Positions 1 through 7,582 of a DNA stretch of 15,848 bases are shown one piece after another (the stretch's first letter is position 1; each line of letters starts with the position of its first letter). The DNA is from JAAFHB01 sp037128295 (lineage in GTDB: Bacteria > Bacteroidota > Bacteroidia > Bacteroidales > Prolixibacteraceae): the NCBI GenBank assembly GCA_037128295.1, contig JBAXWR010000168.1, positions 1 to 15,848 of the forward strand, written 5' to 3'. Both the position numbers and the translations under genes were made by a program. The notes under the pieces are model-generated. The model was not told the origin of the DNA. It did not search any database and saw nothing but the letters and a program-made list of their open reading frames with translations.

Positions 1-695
1 AATCGTTTACCGAATCCGTTAATGGCGCAAGTTTTGATATGGTGGCCATAAAAGGCGGTACTTTCCAGATGGGCAGCAATGAAAGCAGTGACGAAAAACC
101 CATCCACACCGTAACAGTAAGCGATTTCAGCATTGGCAAAACAGAAGTGACACAAGCCCAATGGGTTGCGGTTATGGGCAGCAACCCAAGCAATTTCAAA
201 GGCGACAACCTTCCGGTGGAAACAGTAAGTTGGGACGATATACAAGTATTTATCAATAAGCTCAATACCAAGACCGGCAAAACCTACCGTTTGCCCACCG
301 AAGCCGAATGGGAGTATGCCGCCGGTGCTTCGACAAGCCCTGTAACTGACAGAAACAAATATGCAGGCACCAACAGCGAAAGCAGCTTGGGCAATTACGC
401 CTGGTACAGTGCCAACAGCGGAAGTAAAACCCATCCGGTTGGCACAAAACAACCCAATCAATTTGGCCTTTACGATATGAGCGGCAATGTTTGGGAGTGG
501 TGCAGCGATTGGTACGGTAGTTATAGCAGTTCGCCACAAAACAATCCTAAAGGTGCTTCTTCGGGGTCGTTCCGGGTGCTCCGCGGTGGCAGTTGGAGCG
601 ACGTTGCGCAGCGCTGCCGTGTTGCTTACCGTCTCAGCTACGCTCCGGACAACCGCTACGCCTACCTTGGCTTCCGCCCCGTTTTAGTCCCTTAG
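1..695 (+). CDS. FGE-sulfatase/C-type-lectin-fold protein, 5' partial, probable DGR variable protein
   Basis: The reading frame is already open at the window edge (codons from position 3), so the ATG at 39 is internal and the N-terminus is missing. Numbering from that Met, about 218 residues carry the classic SUMF1/FGE-sulfatase domain: MVAIKGGTFQMGS at 1-13, the EVTQAQW segment near 36-42, YRLPTEAEWEYAA at 83-95, GLYDMSGNVWEW at 143-154 and a terminal RVLRGGSW...GFRPV block at 179-215. True formylglycine-generating enzymes need a pair of catalytic cysteines in the last block. Only one Cys (193) is present there and its placement does not match, so sulfatase activation is unlikely. The C-terminus has the arrangement of DGR-diversified C-type-lectin proteins, which are usually ligand-binding and surface-exposed. 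The missing N-terminus probably holds the signal peptide or further domains. The fold is certain; the role as a diversified binding protein is inferred. Confidence 0.9.
   Translation, partial: SFTESVNGASFDMVAIKGGTFQMGSNESSDEKPIHTVTVSDFSIGKTEVTQAQWVAVMGSNPSNFKGDNLPVETVSWDDIQVFINKLNTKTGKTYRLPTEAEWEYAAGASTSPVTDRNKYAGTNSESSLGNYAWYSANSGSKTHPVGTKQPNQFGLYDMSGNVWEWCSDWYGSYSSSPQNNPKGASSGSFRVLRGGSWSDVAQRCRVAYRLSYAPDNRYAYLGFRPVLVP
573..690 (+). other. Candidate DGR variable repeat (VR)
   Basis: The 3' end of the lectin-fold gene shows the signature left by adenine-specific retro-mutagenesis. Codons at the expected exposed positions are agc(597), gac(600), gtt(603), cgc(612), tac(627), ctc(633), agc(636), tac(639), tac(657), gcc(660) and tac(663). 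All but gtt end in C, as expected if a template carried AAC there and only its adenines were replaced. Between them lie constant framework codons (GGSW, CRVA, PDNR, LGFR). I count 11 adenines in the 84 bases 594-677 (13%), against 23 in the 60 bases 61-120 (38%). One AAC codon remains at 651. The template repeat and reverse transcriptase are not visible, so the exact VR limits are approximate. Confidence 0.65.
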
Positions 696-813
696 TTCGT
701 TGCAGTTTATTTGTGCCACACTTTCGAGCAAAACGAGTTTGCCCGTGTAATGAGCTACAAGCGAAGAGGAACGGAGCGCGTGCGAGTGGAACAGGGTAAA
801 CGAGTAAATAAAT

Positions 814-838
814 ACCGGCTTGCCGGTCGATTTTTTTT
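814..838 (+). terminator. Possible intrinsic terminator of the lectin-fold gene
   Basis: A short GC-rich hairpin (ACCGG, loop CTTG, CCGGT) is followed three bases later by eight T residues. It lies about 120 bases after the stop codon, on the gene's strand. The stem is only five base pairs, so strength is uncertain. Confidence 0.5.
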
Positions 839-1007
839 GGGAAAATAGGCTGGCACCATTTTGCCGGCGAACCTTCGGGCGATTTTTGGAACGTTGTGGC
901 GCAATCCAAAATTTTGAAGATTTTCCTTTTGAAATTGTTATTGCCTACTAAGAAGTTGTATATTAAATGTATAGCACTTTCTTGTTAGGACGATCTCCCT
1001 GCTGAAA

Positions 1008-1198
1008 CTGTCATTGCGAACCCTGCAACTCTATATCAAATGGTTAGCAATAATAAAATGCAGGGTGCGGCAATCTCATGTGTGAAGCACCATCCAGAAC
1101 AATGTTTTTGGGACGGTGCTTCTTAGGATGGGATTGCTTTGTCGTGCAGAAGATTCCAATACAAATTTTATTCTGTTCCGCACTCCGCGCAATGACAG
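1008..1198. repeat. MITE-like palindromic element with nested hairpins
   Basis: The 191-bp element has perfect 11-bp terminal inverted repeats, CTGTCATTGCG (1008-1018) and CGCAATGACAG (1188-1198). Nested inside are CCCTGCA/TGCAGGG (1021-1027 with 1059-1065), GCAATCTCAT/ATGGGATTGC (1070-1079 with 1128-1137, one mismatch) and GAAGCACCATCC/GGACGGTGCTTC (1084-1095 with 1111-1122, one mismatch). The whole could extrude as a cruciform or, if transcribed, fold as a branched RNA. The ends resemble the GTCATTGCGA-type dispersed repeats found in many bacterial genomes; that match is from memory. It encodes no protein. Its right half, without the left arm, recurs at about 1672-1769 and 2264-2361. Confidence 0.7.
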
Positions 1199-1286
1199 GT
1201 TCTGAGAGTGAGAGTGCTGTTATATTGTTGTGATCTTCATGCAACTTTTGATACTTTGTGGCGCAATCCAAAATTTCGCTTGTTTT

Positions 1287-1342
1287 CCCAAGGCGTTGCC
1301 GTTGGGTTTTGGTTCATTGTTTCCCAAGGCGTTGCCATTGGG
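1287..1342. repeat. Two copies of an imperfect 20-base palindrome (cccaaggcgttgcc type)
   Basis: The 20-mer cccaaggcgttgccattggg occurs at 1323-1342 and, with one change, at 1287-1306. In the next tandem unit it recurs at 1895-1914 and, slightly degraded, at 1859-1877. Each copy has CCCAA/TTGGG arms, giving four copies in about 630 bases. It looks like a short dispersed intergenic repeat rather than coding DNA. Confidence 0.65.
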
Positions 1343-1418
1343 TTAGGGTATGCAGGGCTTTCAGCCTGTTGACAGTTCCGGGATGGTGATCGTACAAGAC
1401 AAAATGGTTGGCACAATC

Positions 1419-1769
1419 ACCTAATTAATAAGCTTTTGGAAGCCATTTAAAATCCTTCTCAGATCCAATCCCTGAAGGGGATAAATCTGAATAATCCTGG
1501 GTAAGCGGTCCCGAACCAAAACCTTGTCAAAGCTCAAAAGTCGATTGGCCCGCGCAACCCAGGGTAAAATGGCAACATGGAAACCGTCCGCGAGCGAATG
1601 TTAGGAAAAGTGATAAGCTTCCTTCGGACGGGGATGGCAACACTCTTAATTGTCTGTGGTGTAATCCTGAACATTGTTTCTGGTACCGTGCTACTTAGTG
1701 TGGGATTGCTTTGTCGTGCAGGTGATTAAGCTTCGAAATTCGATAGTGCTGCACTCCGCGCAATGACAG
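1419..1769. repeat. Direct repeat core, copy 1 (351 bp)
   Basis: This copy matches 2011-2361 at an offset of exactly 592 bases with one mismatch (g at 1735, t at 2327). It holds three successive inverted repeats. The first is a two-step hairpin: TCAGAT/ATCTGA at 1459-1464 and 1485-1490, enclosing ATCCC/GGGAT. The second is CCTGGGT/ACCCAGG at 1496-1502 and 1557-1563. The third is CCGTCCG/CGGACGG at 1584-1590 and 1625-1631. The last ~100 bases are the right half of the palindromic element described at 1008-1198. No long open frame is present. Confidence 0.9.
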
Positions 1770-2010
1770 GTCTTAAGGGTGAAAGTGCAGTTAGTTTGTT
1801 TGTAATCTTCGGCGAACTATTAAAACTTTGTGGCGCACTCCGCAATTTTGCCGGATTTCCCAAGGCGCTGCCATTGGTTGTTGTTTCATCGTTTCCCAAG
1901 GCGTTGCCATTGGGCAAGGATATGCTGGGCTTTAGCTTCGCTGATCTTCGATTCAGCCTGTTGATTGTTCCGGGATAGTGATGGTTAAAGACAAAATAGT
2001 TGGCGCAATT

Positions 2011-2361
2011 ACCTAATTAATAAGCTTTTGGAAGCCATTTAAAATCCTTCTCAGATCCAATCCCTGAAGGGGATAAATCTGAATAATCCTGGGTAAGCGG
2101 TCCCGAACCAAAACCTTGTCAAAGCTCAAAAGTCGATTGGCCCGCGCAACCCAGGGTAAAATGGCAACATGGAAACCGTCCGCGAGCGAATGTTAGGAAA
2201 AGTGATAAGCTTCCTTCGGACGGGGATGGCAACACTCTTAATTGTCTGTGGTGTAATCCTGAACATTGTTTCTGGTACCGTGCTACTTAGTGTGGGATTG
2301 CTTTGTCGTGCAGGTGATTAAGCTTCTAAATTCGATAGTGCTGCACTCCGCGCAATGACAG
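2011..2361. repeat. Direct repeat core, copy 2 (351 bp)
   Basis: This is the second copy of the 1419-1769 core, with the same three hairpins and one substitution. The sequence on its left (about 1748-2010) aligns with that left of copy 1 (about 1180-1418) but with many differences, including an extra stretch of about 20 bases near 1932-1952. After 2361 a third, partial and diverged unit continues to about 2440. Confidence 0.9.
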
Positions 2362-2553
2362 TTCATGAGGGTGAAAGTGCCGTTATATTGTTTGTTATCT
2401 TCCCCCAACTTTTAAAACTTTGTGGCGCAATCCACAATTTTGTCCACCGTTCAACCTTTGATTTGTGAAGTAGTTGCTGGTTATAACCTCACAAAGAAAA
2501 CAAATATTTGAATATCAGTATATCTTCTGATTGTATTCTCCCGAATTGGCAAT

Positions 2554-2588
2554 AAAAAAAGACACCCGATTTTGGAGTGCCTTTTTTT
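2554..2588. terminator. Bidirectional terminator-like hairpin downstream of nifJ
   Basis: A run of seven A, an imperfect stem (gacaccc with ggagtgcc around a cgatttt-type loop) and a run of seven T form a structure that works on either strand. It lies 18 bases after the nifJ stop codon on the minus strand, so it is the likely end of the nifJ transcript. Confidence 0.75.
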
Positions 2589-2606
2589 ATTAGTGGATTT
2601 TTGAAA

Positions 2607-5600
2607 TTATTCCGCAGCGGGAACCGTCCAATTCATATTGGCCATACGCTGATAAGAGCGGTATCTCCATTTCGCATTTTCCTCAGCGGCAGCAAATAAT
2701 TCATCAGCTTCTGCAGGGAACGATTTTTTAAGGGCTGTATAACGAACCTCACTGTTAAGGAAGGCCTGGAATTTACTCCAATCAGGCTCTTTGGAATCGA
2801 GCTGGAACGGGTTCTTGCCTTCTTCTTCTAACAAAGGATTGAAACGATACAAATGCCAGTAACCACACTCAACAGCCAGTTTCTCTTCCTCCTGAGTACG
2901 ACCCATTGAACGTAAACCGTGCGCAATACATGGTGCATAAGCAATTACGATAGATGGACCAGGATAAGCTTCAGCTTCACGCATCACTTTAAGTACCTGT
3001 GCGTTATTGGCACCCATGGCAACCTGTGCAACATAGATGTACCCATAGGTCATCGAAATGGCACCAAGGTCTTTCTTCCGAATACGTTTTCCTGCAGCAG
3101 CAAATTTCGCTACAGCGCCCACAGGTGTTGACTTGGAAGCCTGACCACCTGTATTGGAGTAAACTTCGGTATCAAGAACCAAAACATTAATATCAGTACC
3201 TGAAGCCAGCACATGGTCAAGACCACCGTAACCGATATCATAAGCCCAACCATCACCACCAAAAATCCATACGGACTTCTTAACAAGGTATTGGCTCAAA
3301 GACAACAATTCCTGTGCATATTTGGCATTGTTTCCCTTAATGACCTCAAGTACAATCTTTGATGCAGCTTCTGAAGCGGCAGCATTGTTGCGCCCTTCGA
3401 TCCAACTGGTGAAAGCAGCTTTTTCTTCCTCAGAAACGCCAGTCTCAATAGCAACAGTCATAATTGATTTGATCCTGTCGCGGCTGGCATTTACCCCTTC
3501 CGACATCCCAAAACCATATTCAGCATTGTCTTCAAACAATGAGTTTGCCCAAGCCACACCGTGACCGGATTCACTGTTTTTACAATATGGAGTTGCAGGA
3601 GCCGAGCCACCATAAATTGATGAACAACCTGTTGCATTGGAAACCATCATCCGTTCACCAAAAAGCTGGGTGATCAGTTTAATGTATGGAGTTTCACCAC
3701 AACCGGCACATGCGCCCGAGAATTCGAACAAAGGTTGTGCAAACTGTGAATTCTTAATTGTTTTGTCTTTTTCGACCAATTTGTCCTTATAGGTAACATT
3801 GGCAGCAAAATGATCCCAGCGTGCGATCTGGGCACTTTGTGACTCAATTGGTTTCATGATCAACGATTTCTGTTTCGACGGACAAACGTCGGCGCAGTTA
3901 CCGCAACCTGTACAATCAAGGGGCGCAACCTGAATCCTGAACTGGTAAGCGGCAAATTGTTTCCCATTCACTTTAATGGTTTCAGTTCCTTGTGGAAGAG
4001 AAGCCATTTCGGTCTGGTCGATCAGGAACGGACGGATAGCAGCGTGAGGGCAAACATACGAACACTGGTTACACTGGATACAGTTTTCTGGTATCCATTC
4101 AGGAACATCAACTGCTATACCACGTTTTTCAAACGCGGTAGTCCCTGAATAGAAAGTACCATCTTCAATGTTATTGAAAGTCGAAACCGGAAGGTCGTCA
4201 CCTTTCTGGGCATTGATCACATCCACAACATTTTTGATAAATGCAGGGCGCGTGGAATTTTCATCAGCAGCCACAACAATCTGTGCCCATTCGGCAGGGA
4301 CTTCAATTTTCTGTACATTGTTACCACCAGCATCAACTGCTGCAAAGTTCATATTTACAATTGCTTCACCCTTCATTCCATACGATTTCACAATCGCTTT
4401 TTTCATGTGCTGCTGCGCCAGTTCGTAAGGGATCACATTGGTAATCCTGAAGAAGGCAGCCTGCATGATCGTATTGGTACGGCCTCCCAAACCAAGATCT
4501 GCGGCGAGCTTTGTACCGTTGATAGTGTAGAAATTGATCTCTTTTTCCGCAAGATATTTCTTCATTGCATCTGGTAACCTGAGTTTTACCTCTTCTTCAT
4601 CCCAGATGGTGTTCAAAAGGAATGACCCACCTTTCTTTAAGCCTTTTAAAACATCATAAAGGTTGATATATGCCTGAACATGACAAGCAACAAAGTCAGG
4701 AGTTGTAATCAAATAGGTTGAACGGATGTGGCTATCGCCAAAACGTAGATGGGAAGCGGTAAAACCACCCGATTTTTTGGAGTCGTACGCAAAATAAGCC
4801 TGACAATATTTATCAGTAGCAGTACCTATAATTTTAATCGAGTTTTTGTTTGCACCTACGGTTCCGTCAGAACCCAATCCATAAAATTTGGCTTCATAGA
4901 TATCTTCTGAAGAAACCTTAATTTCAGGAATCAAAGGCAAGGAATGGAACGTAACATCATCTTCAATACCGATCGTGAAATTATTCTTGGGTTCGTTCAT
5001 TTCGAGGTTTTTGTAAACCGCGATAATCTGTGATGGGGTAACATCTTTTGAACCCAAACCATAACGGCCACCAACGATTTCAGGGGCATTTGTTTTGCCA
5101 TAGAAAGCATCGCGAAGATCAAGATATAACGGTTCGCCATTTGCTCCGGGTTCTTTTGTACGATCAAGGACAGCAATCCGCTTAACGGTTGAAGGCATTA
5201 CATTCATCAGGTATTTCACTGAGAACGGACGATACAAATGGACACTGATCATACCCAATTTCTTTCCCTGAGCATTCAGGTAATCAATTGTTTCACGAAT
5301 GGTTTCGTTTACTGATCCCATTGCAACAATGATATTTTCAGCATTGGGATCACCATAATAGGTAAAAGGATGGTAAACCCGTCCTGTAAGTTTTGTAATC
5401 TCCTGCATATAAGCCTCAACCATATCAGGAACGACATCGTAAAACCTGTTACCGGCTTCCCTGGCCTGGAAGAAAATATCAGGATTCTGAGCAGTACCCC
5501 TTGTTACAGGATGTTCAGGATTTAAAGCACGTTCGCGGAATGCTTTGAGTGCATCCATGTCGATCAAATCAGCAAGATCACATTGGTTGATCGCTTCAAT

Positions 5601-6152
5601 CTTCTGAACCTCATGAGAAGTACGGAAACCATCGAAGAAATTCATAAATGGTACACGACTCTTGATTGTTGCAAGGTGGGCCACACCACTTAAGTCCATA
5701 ACTTCCTGGACGGAACCGGAAGCCAACATCGCAAATCCTGTCTGACGGCAGGAATAAACGTCGCTATGGTCACCAAAAATCGACAATGCGTGACTTGCCA
5801 ATGCACGGGCACTGATGTGGAAAACTGTTGGCAACAATTCACCTGCAATCTTGTACATATTGGGGATCATCAGCAACAGACCCTGTGAGGCAGTATAGGT
5901 AGTGGTAAGGGAACCCGACTGTAAAGCACCATGAACGGCTCCGGCAGCACCACCTTCGCTCTGCATCTCGGCTAGGCGGACAGGTTGACCAAAAATATTC
6001 TTGCGGCCATTTGCAGCCCATTCATCAACCACCTCTGCCATTGTAGAAGAGGGAGTTATAGGGTAAATACAAGCAACCTCGCTGAACATATAGCTAATGT
6101 AGGAAGCGGCGTAATTACCATCACATGTAATAAACTTTTTTTCTTTTGCCAT
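2607..6152 (-). CDS. nifJ: Pyruvate:ferredoxin (flavodoxin) oxidoreductase
   Basis: A single-chain PFOR of 1181 residues. It oxidises pyruvate with coenzyme A to acetyl-CoA and CO2 and passes electrons to ferredoxin or flavodoxin in the cytoplasm, a core step of anaerobic metabolism. Visible parts: the N-terminal domain with YPITPSSTMAE near 31-41, a gamma/EKR middle region, two 4Fe-4S motifs (CIQCNQCSYVC with Cys 691, 694, 697, 701 and CTGCGNCADVC with Cys 747, 750, 753, 757), and the C-terminal thiamine diphosphate domain with GDGWAYDIGYGG at 966-977 and EVYSNTGGQASKSTP nearby. Cys 815, 818, 843 and 1075 should bind the third cluster. Length is normal for the family. I chose the ATG at 6152 (MAKEKKF) over an upstream in-frame TTG at 6173, because the protein then begins where homologues do. 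It lies 59 bases after the ATPase gene on the same strand and may be partly co-transcribed; I see no clear promoter in that gap. Confidence 0.97.
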   Translation of the reverse strand: MAKEKKFITCDGNYAASYISYMFSEVACIYPITPSSTMAEVVDEWAANGRKNIFGQPVRLAEMQSEGGAAGAVHGALQSGSLTTTYTASQGLLLMIPNMYKIAGELLPTVFHISARALASHALSIFGDHSDVYSCRQTGFAMLASGSVQEVMDLSGVAHLATIKSRVPFMNFFDGFRTSHEVQKIEAINQCDLADLIDMDALKAFRERALNPEHPVTRGTAQNPDIFFQAREAGNRFYDVVPDMVEAYMQEITKLTGRVYHPFTYYGDPNAENIIVAMGSVNETIRETIDYLNAQGKKLGMISVHLYRPFSVKYLMNVMPSTVKRIAVLDRTKEPGANGEPLYLDLRDAFYGKTNAPEIVGGRYGLGSKDVTPSQIIAVYKNLEMNEPKNNFTIGIEDDVTFHSLPLIPEIKVSSEDIYEAKFYGLGSDGTVGANKNSIKIIGTATDKYCQAYFAYDSKKSGGFTASHLRFGDSHIRSTYLITTPDFVACHVQAYINLYDVLKGLKKGGSFLLNTIWDEEEVKLRLPDAMKKYLAEKEINFYTINGTKLAADLGLGGRTNTIMQAAFFRITNVIPYELAQQHMKKAIVKSYGMKGEAIVNMNFAAVDAGGNNVQKIEVPAEWAQIVVAADENSTRPAFIKNVVDVINAQKGDDLPVSTFNNIEDGTFYSGTTAFEKRGIAVDVPEWIPENCIQCNQCSYVCPHAAIRPFLIDQTEMASLPQGTETIKVNGKQFAAYQFRIQVAPLDCTGCGNCADVCPSKQKSLIMKPIESQSAQIARWDHFAANVTYKDKLVEKDKTIKNSQFAQPLFEFSGACAGCGETPYIKLITQLFGERMMVSNATGCSSIYGGSAPATPYCKNSESGHGVAWANSLFEDNAEYGFGMSEGVNASRDRIKSIMTVAIETGVSEEEKAAFTSWIEGRNNAAASEAASKIVLEVIKGNNAKYAQELLSLSQYLVKKSVWIFGGDGWAYDIGYGGLDHVLASGTDINVLVLDTEVYSNTGGQASKSTPVGAVAKFAAAGKRIRKKDLGAISMTYGYIYVAQVAMGANNAQVLKVMREAEAYPGPSIVIAYAPCIAHGLRSMGRTQEEEKLAVECGYWHLYRFNPLLEEEGKNPFQLDSKEPDWSKFQAFLNSEVRYTALKKSFPAEADELFAAAEENAKWRYRSYQRMANMNWTVPAAE

Positions 6153-6211
6153 TTCGTTTTTACTTAAGTACAAATTTTGATAAAATTATTATATATCTGT
6201 ATATCATTTAT

Positions 6212-7390
6212 TTAATACAAAAATCCAAATAACCACAATGGGATCACATTCCCCTCCCCGATTTCGAGCATATCAGCCGCAGCATATCGGTTTTCACCCT
6301 CTGCCTGGGTATATTTACCACCAACACCAAAAACATACTTGTCATTCACTTTAAAATCAAGATCGTGCGAACTGGTCACTTTGTGCTGGTATCCCACCTG
6401 ATTGTAAAAGAAGGTCATCCGGAGGTTCTTGTTATTGATGTTTTCGGGTGCTACAATGTGTAAAAGGTTTGTGTTATGGAGATAAACCTGATCGGGTTTT
6501 TGAAGCTGACCATTTGTTCCATTTGAGAACAGCATATTGATCAGTCTGGCATTTTTCAGATACCTTAAATAATTCAAAACAGTTGCCCTTGATGTTTCGA
6601 TCTCAGCGCTTATCTTGCTTACGTTAGGTGAAAATGGCGTTTGGCCTCCAATGAGCTGCAACAATTTCCTAAGCTTAGGAAAGTACTTTAACTCGATCTG
6701 GTTCAGATAAGTCACATCTATTTCCAAGGCCAGATTAACATGACGGAGAAGAGTCTCGCTATAAAATTCGGGGTTCTTAATAAAATAGGGGTAAAAACCA
6801 CTTCTCAGGTATTCAGGGAAAAAAGCAAGGGGTCGAACCTGGTTGATGATTTTAGGAGCTATTTCGCGATGATGGGATAATATATCCTCAAGCGTTAATT
6901 TTGAGTAATTCTGTCCTGTCTTAAAATTCAGAAACTCTCTGAAAGATAAACCTTCGAGATGATAAATTTTCGCGATATCCTTCAGGTTGTCAGTACCTTC
7001 GAGAATTCTCAGAACCGGAGAGCTACTAAAAACAATGTGAAGATCAGGTAGTTCATCGTAACATTGTCTTAACTCTTTTGACCAATCTTCGTATTTGTGA
7101 ATCTGATCGAGTATGAGAATTTTCCCGCCACGTTTGTAAAATTCATCCGCAAAAGAGAAAATACGTCTTTTTGCAAAATAGAAATCATTAAGGTTGACAT
7201 ATAAACATTCGCGAGAATTCCCAAAATTCTTACGGATGTAACTCAACAAAAAGGTAGTTTTACCAACACCCCTAAAACCCTTAATCCCGATCAGCCTCTG
7301 TGACCAGTCTATATCATTATACAACTCCCTGGCTATCAAATCAGAAGATGCTTCAACCAATATCTTATGTGCCTCAAAGAAATATTCCAC
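6212..7390 (-). CDS. AAA_14/DUF4143-type P-loop ATPase with altered active-site residues
   Basis: A 392-residue member of the standalone AAA+ ATPase family common in Bacteroidota (COG1373-like), whose cellular role is not settled. It has a Walker A GFRGVGKTT at 38-46, a Walker B-like ILILDQIHKY at 91-100, a sensor-like IVFSSSP near 119-125, a winged-helix-like segment around 256-290, and a C-terminal region that in the family resembles a PD-(D/E)XK nuclease fold, ending IPLWLFGFLY. Two residues depart from what I know of the family: Gln96 replaces the Walker B catalytic Glu (LDE), and FGVGGK at 354-359 replaces FEVGGK. The start is GTG; there is no ATG nearby and the N-terminus has the usual family length. 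A TATTTTTG element at 7410-7417 could be a -7 box but lacks a matching -33. Upstream lies the rho terminator, so this gene starts its own unit leading into nifJ. Confidence 0.85.
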   Translation of the reverse strand: MEYFFEAHKILVEASSDLIARELYNDIDWSQRLIGIKGFRGVGKTTFLLSYIRKNFGNSRECLYVNLNDFYFAKRRIFSFADEFYKRGGKILILDQIHKYEDWSKELRQCYDELPDLHIVFSSSPVLRILEGTDNLKDIAKIYHLEGLSFREFLNFKTGQNYSKLTLEDILSHHREIAPKIINQVRPLAFFPEYLRSGFYPYFIKNPEFYSETLLRHVNLALEIDVTYLNQIELKYFPKLRKLLQLIGGQTPFSPNVSKISAEIETSRATVLNYLRYLKNARLINMLFSNGTNGQLQKPDQVYLHNTNLLHIVAPENINNKNLRMTFFYNQVGYQHKVTSSHDLDFKVNDKYVFGVGGKYTQAEGENRYAAADMLEIGEGNVIPLWLFGFLY

Positions 7391-7528
7391 TATCAGTTTA
7401 ATAATTATGCAAAAATAATCAAATAAACAATATTATTGCTATCTGGAGTTTGCATTTTATGTCATTTATGCTATTTATATTTAATAAAAATAAAGCATTT
7501 CGCAACAAAGACCTAACAATTATAAAAC

Positions 7529-7554
7529 AAAAAGAGGCTTGACAGCCTCTTTTT
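7529..7554. terminator. Bidirectional intrinsic terminator downstream of rho
   Basis: A perfect 10-bp stem (AAAAAGAGGC with GCCTCTTTTT) encloses a six-base loop, with T-rich sequence on either side. On the minus strand it lies about 28 bases after the rho stop codon and insulates rho from the ATPase gene. Confidence 0.88.
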
Positions 7555-7582
7555 GTTTCTTTTTAAACAGGTGTATATGAGT

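Larger units (their letters stand above)
696..2606. other. Repeat-rich region of 1.9 kb without a convincing gene
   Basis: Short open frames exist on both strands but have no recognisable domains, and several simply run through repeated DNA. The region contains a probable terminator (814-838), a palindromic element (1008-1198), tandem copies of a unit of about 590 bases (from about 1170 to 2440), and the terminator of nifJ (2554-2588). A short motif, ttgtggcgcaatcc and close variants, occurs four times, near 894, 1256, 1828 and 2419. Bases 900-1007 and 2440-2550 show nothing I can name. No tRNA or rRNA was seen. Confidence 0.75.

Noticed and set aside
39..41. ATG at 39 as the true start of the lectin-fold gene
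   Set aside because: The frame is open to the window edge (SFTESVNGASFD precedes the Met) and the family motif begins right at this point, so the gene continues upstream.
39..695. A real sulfatase-activating formylglycine-generating enzyme
   Set aside because: The C-terminal block lacks the pair of catalytic cysteines in the right places and carries a DGR-like variable pattern instead.
1726..1978. Short open frames on both strands reading through the tandem repeat (for example a 71-residue frame with PKALPL repeats)
   Set aside because: They arise because the repeat is open by chance; the repeated peptide follows the cccaaggcgttgcc palindrome, there is no domain, and the frame is not preserved between diverged copies.
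696..2606. CRISPR array or tRNA cluster in the gene-free region
   Set aside because: Repeats are long, unevenly spaced and diverged, not short with regular spacers; no tRNA-like cloverleaf or cas gene was seen.
6153..6173. TTG at 6173 as the start of nifJ
   Set aside because: It adds seven residues not expected in the family, while the ATG at 6152 gives MAKEKKFITCDGN, the usual beginning.
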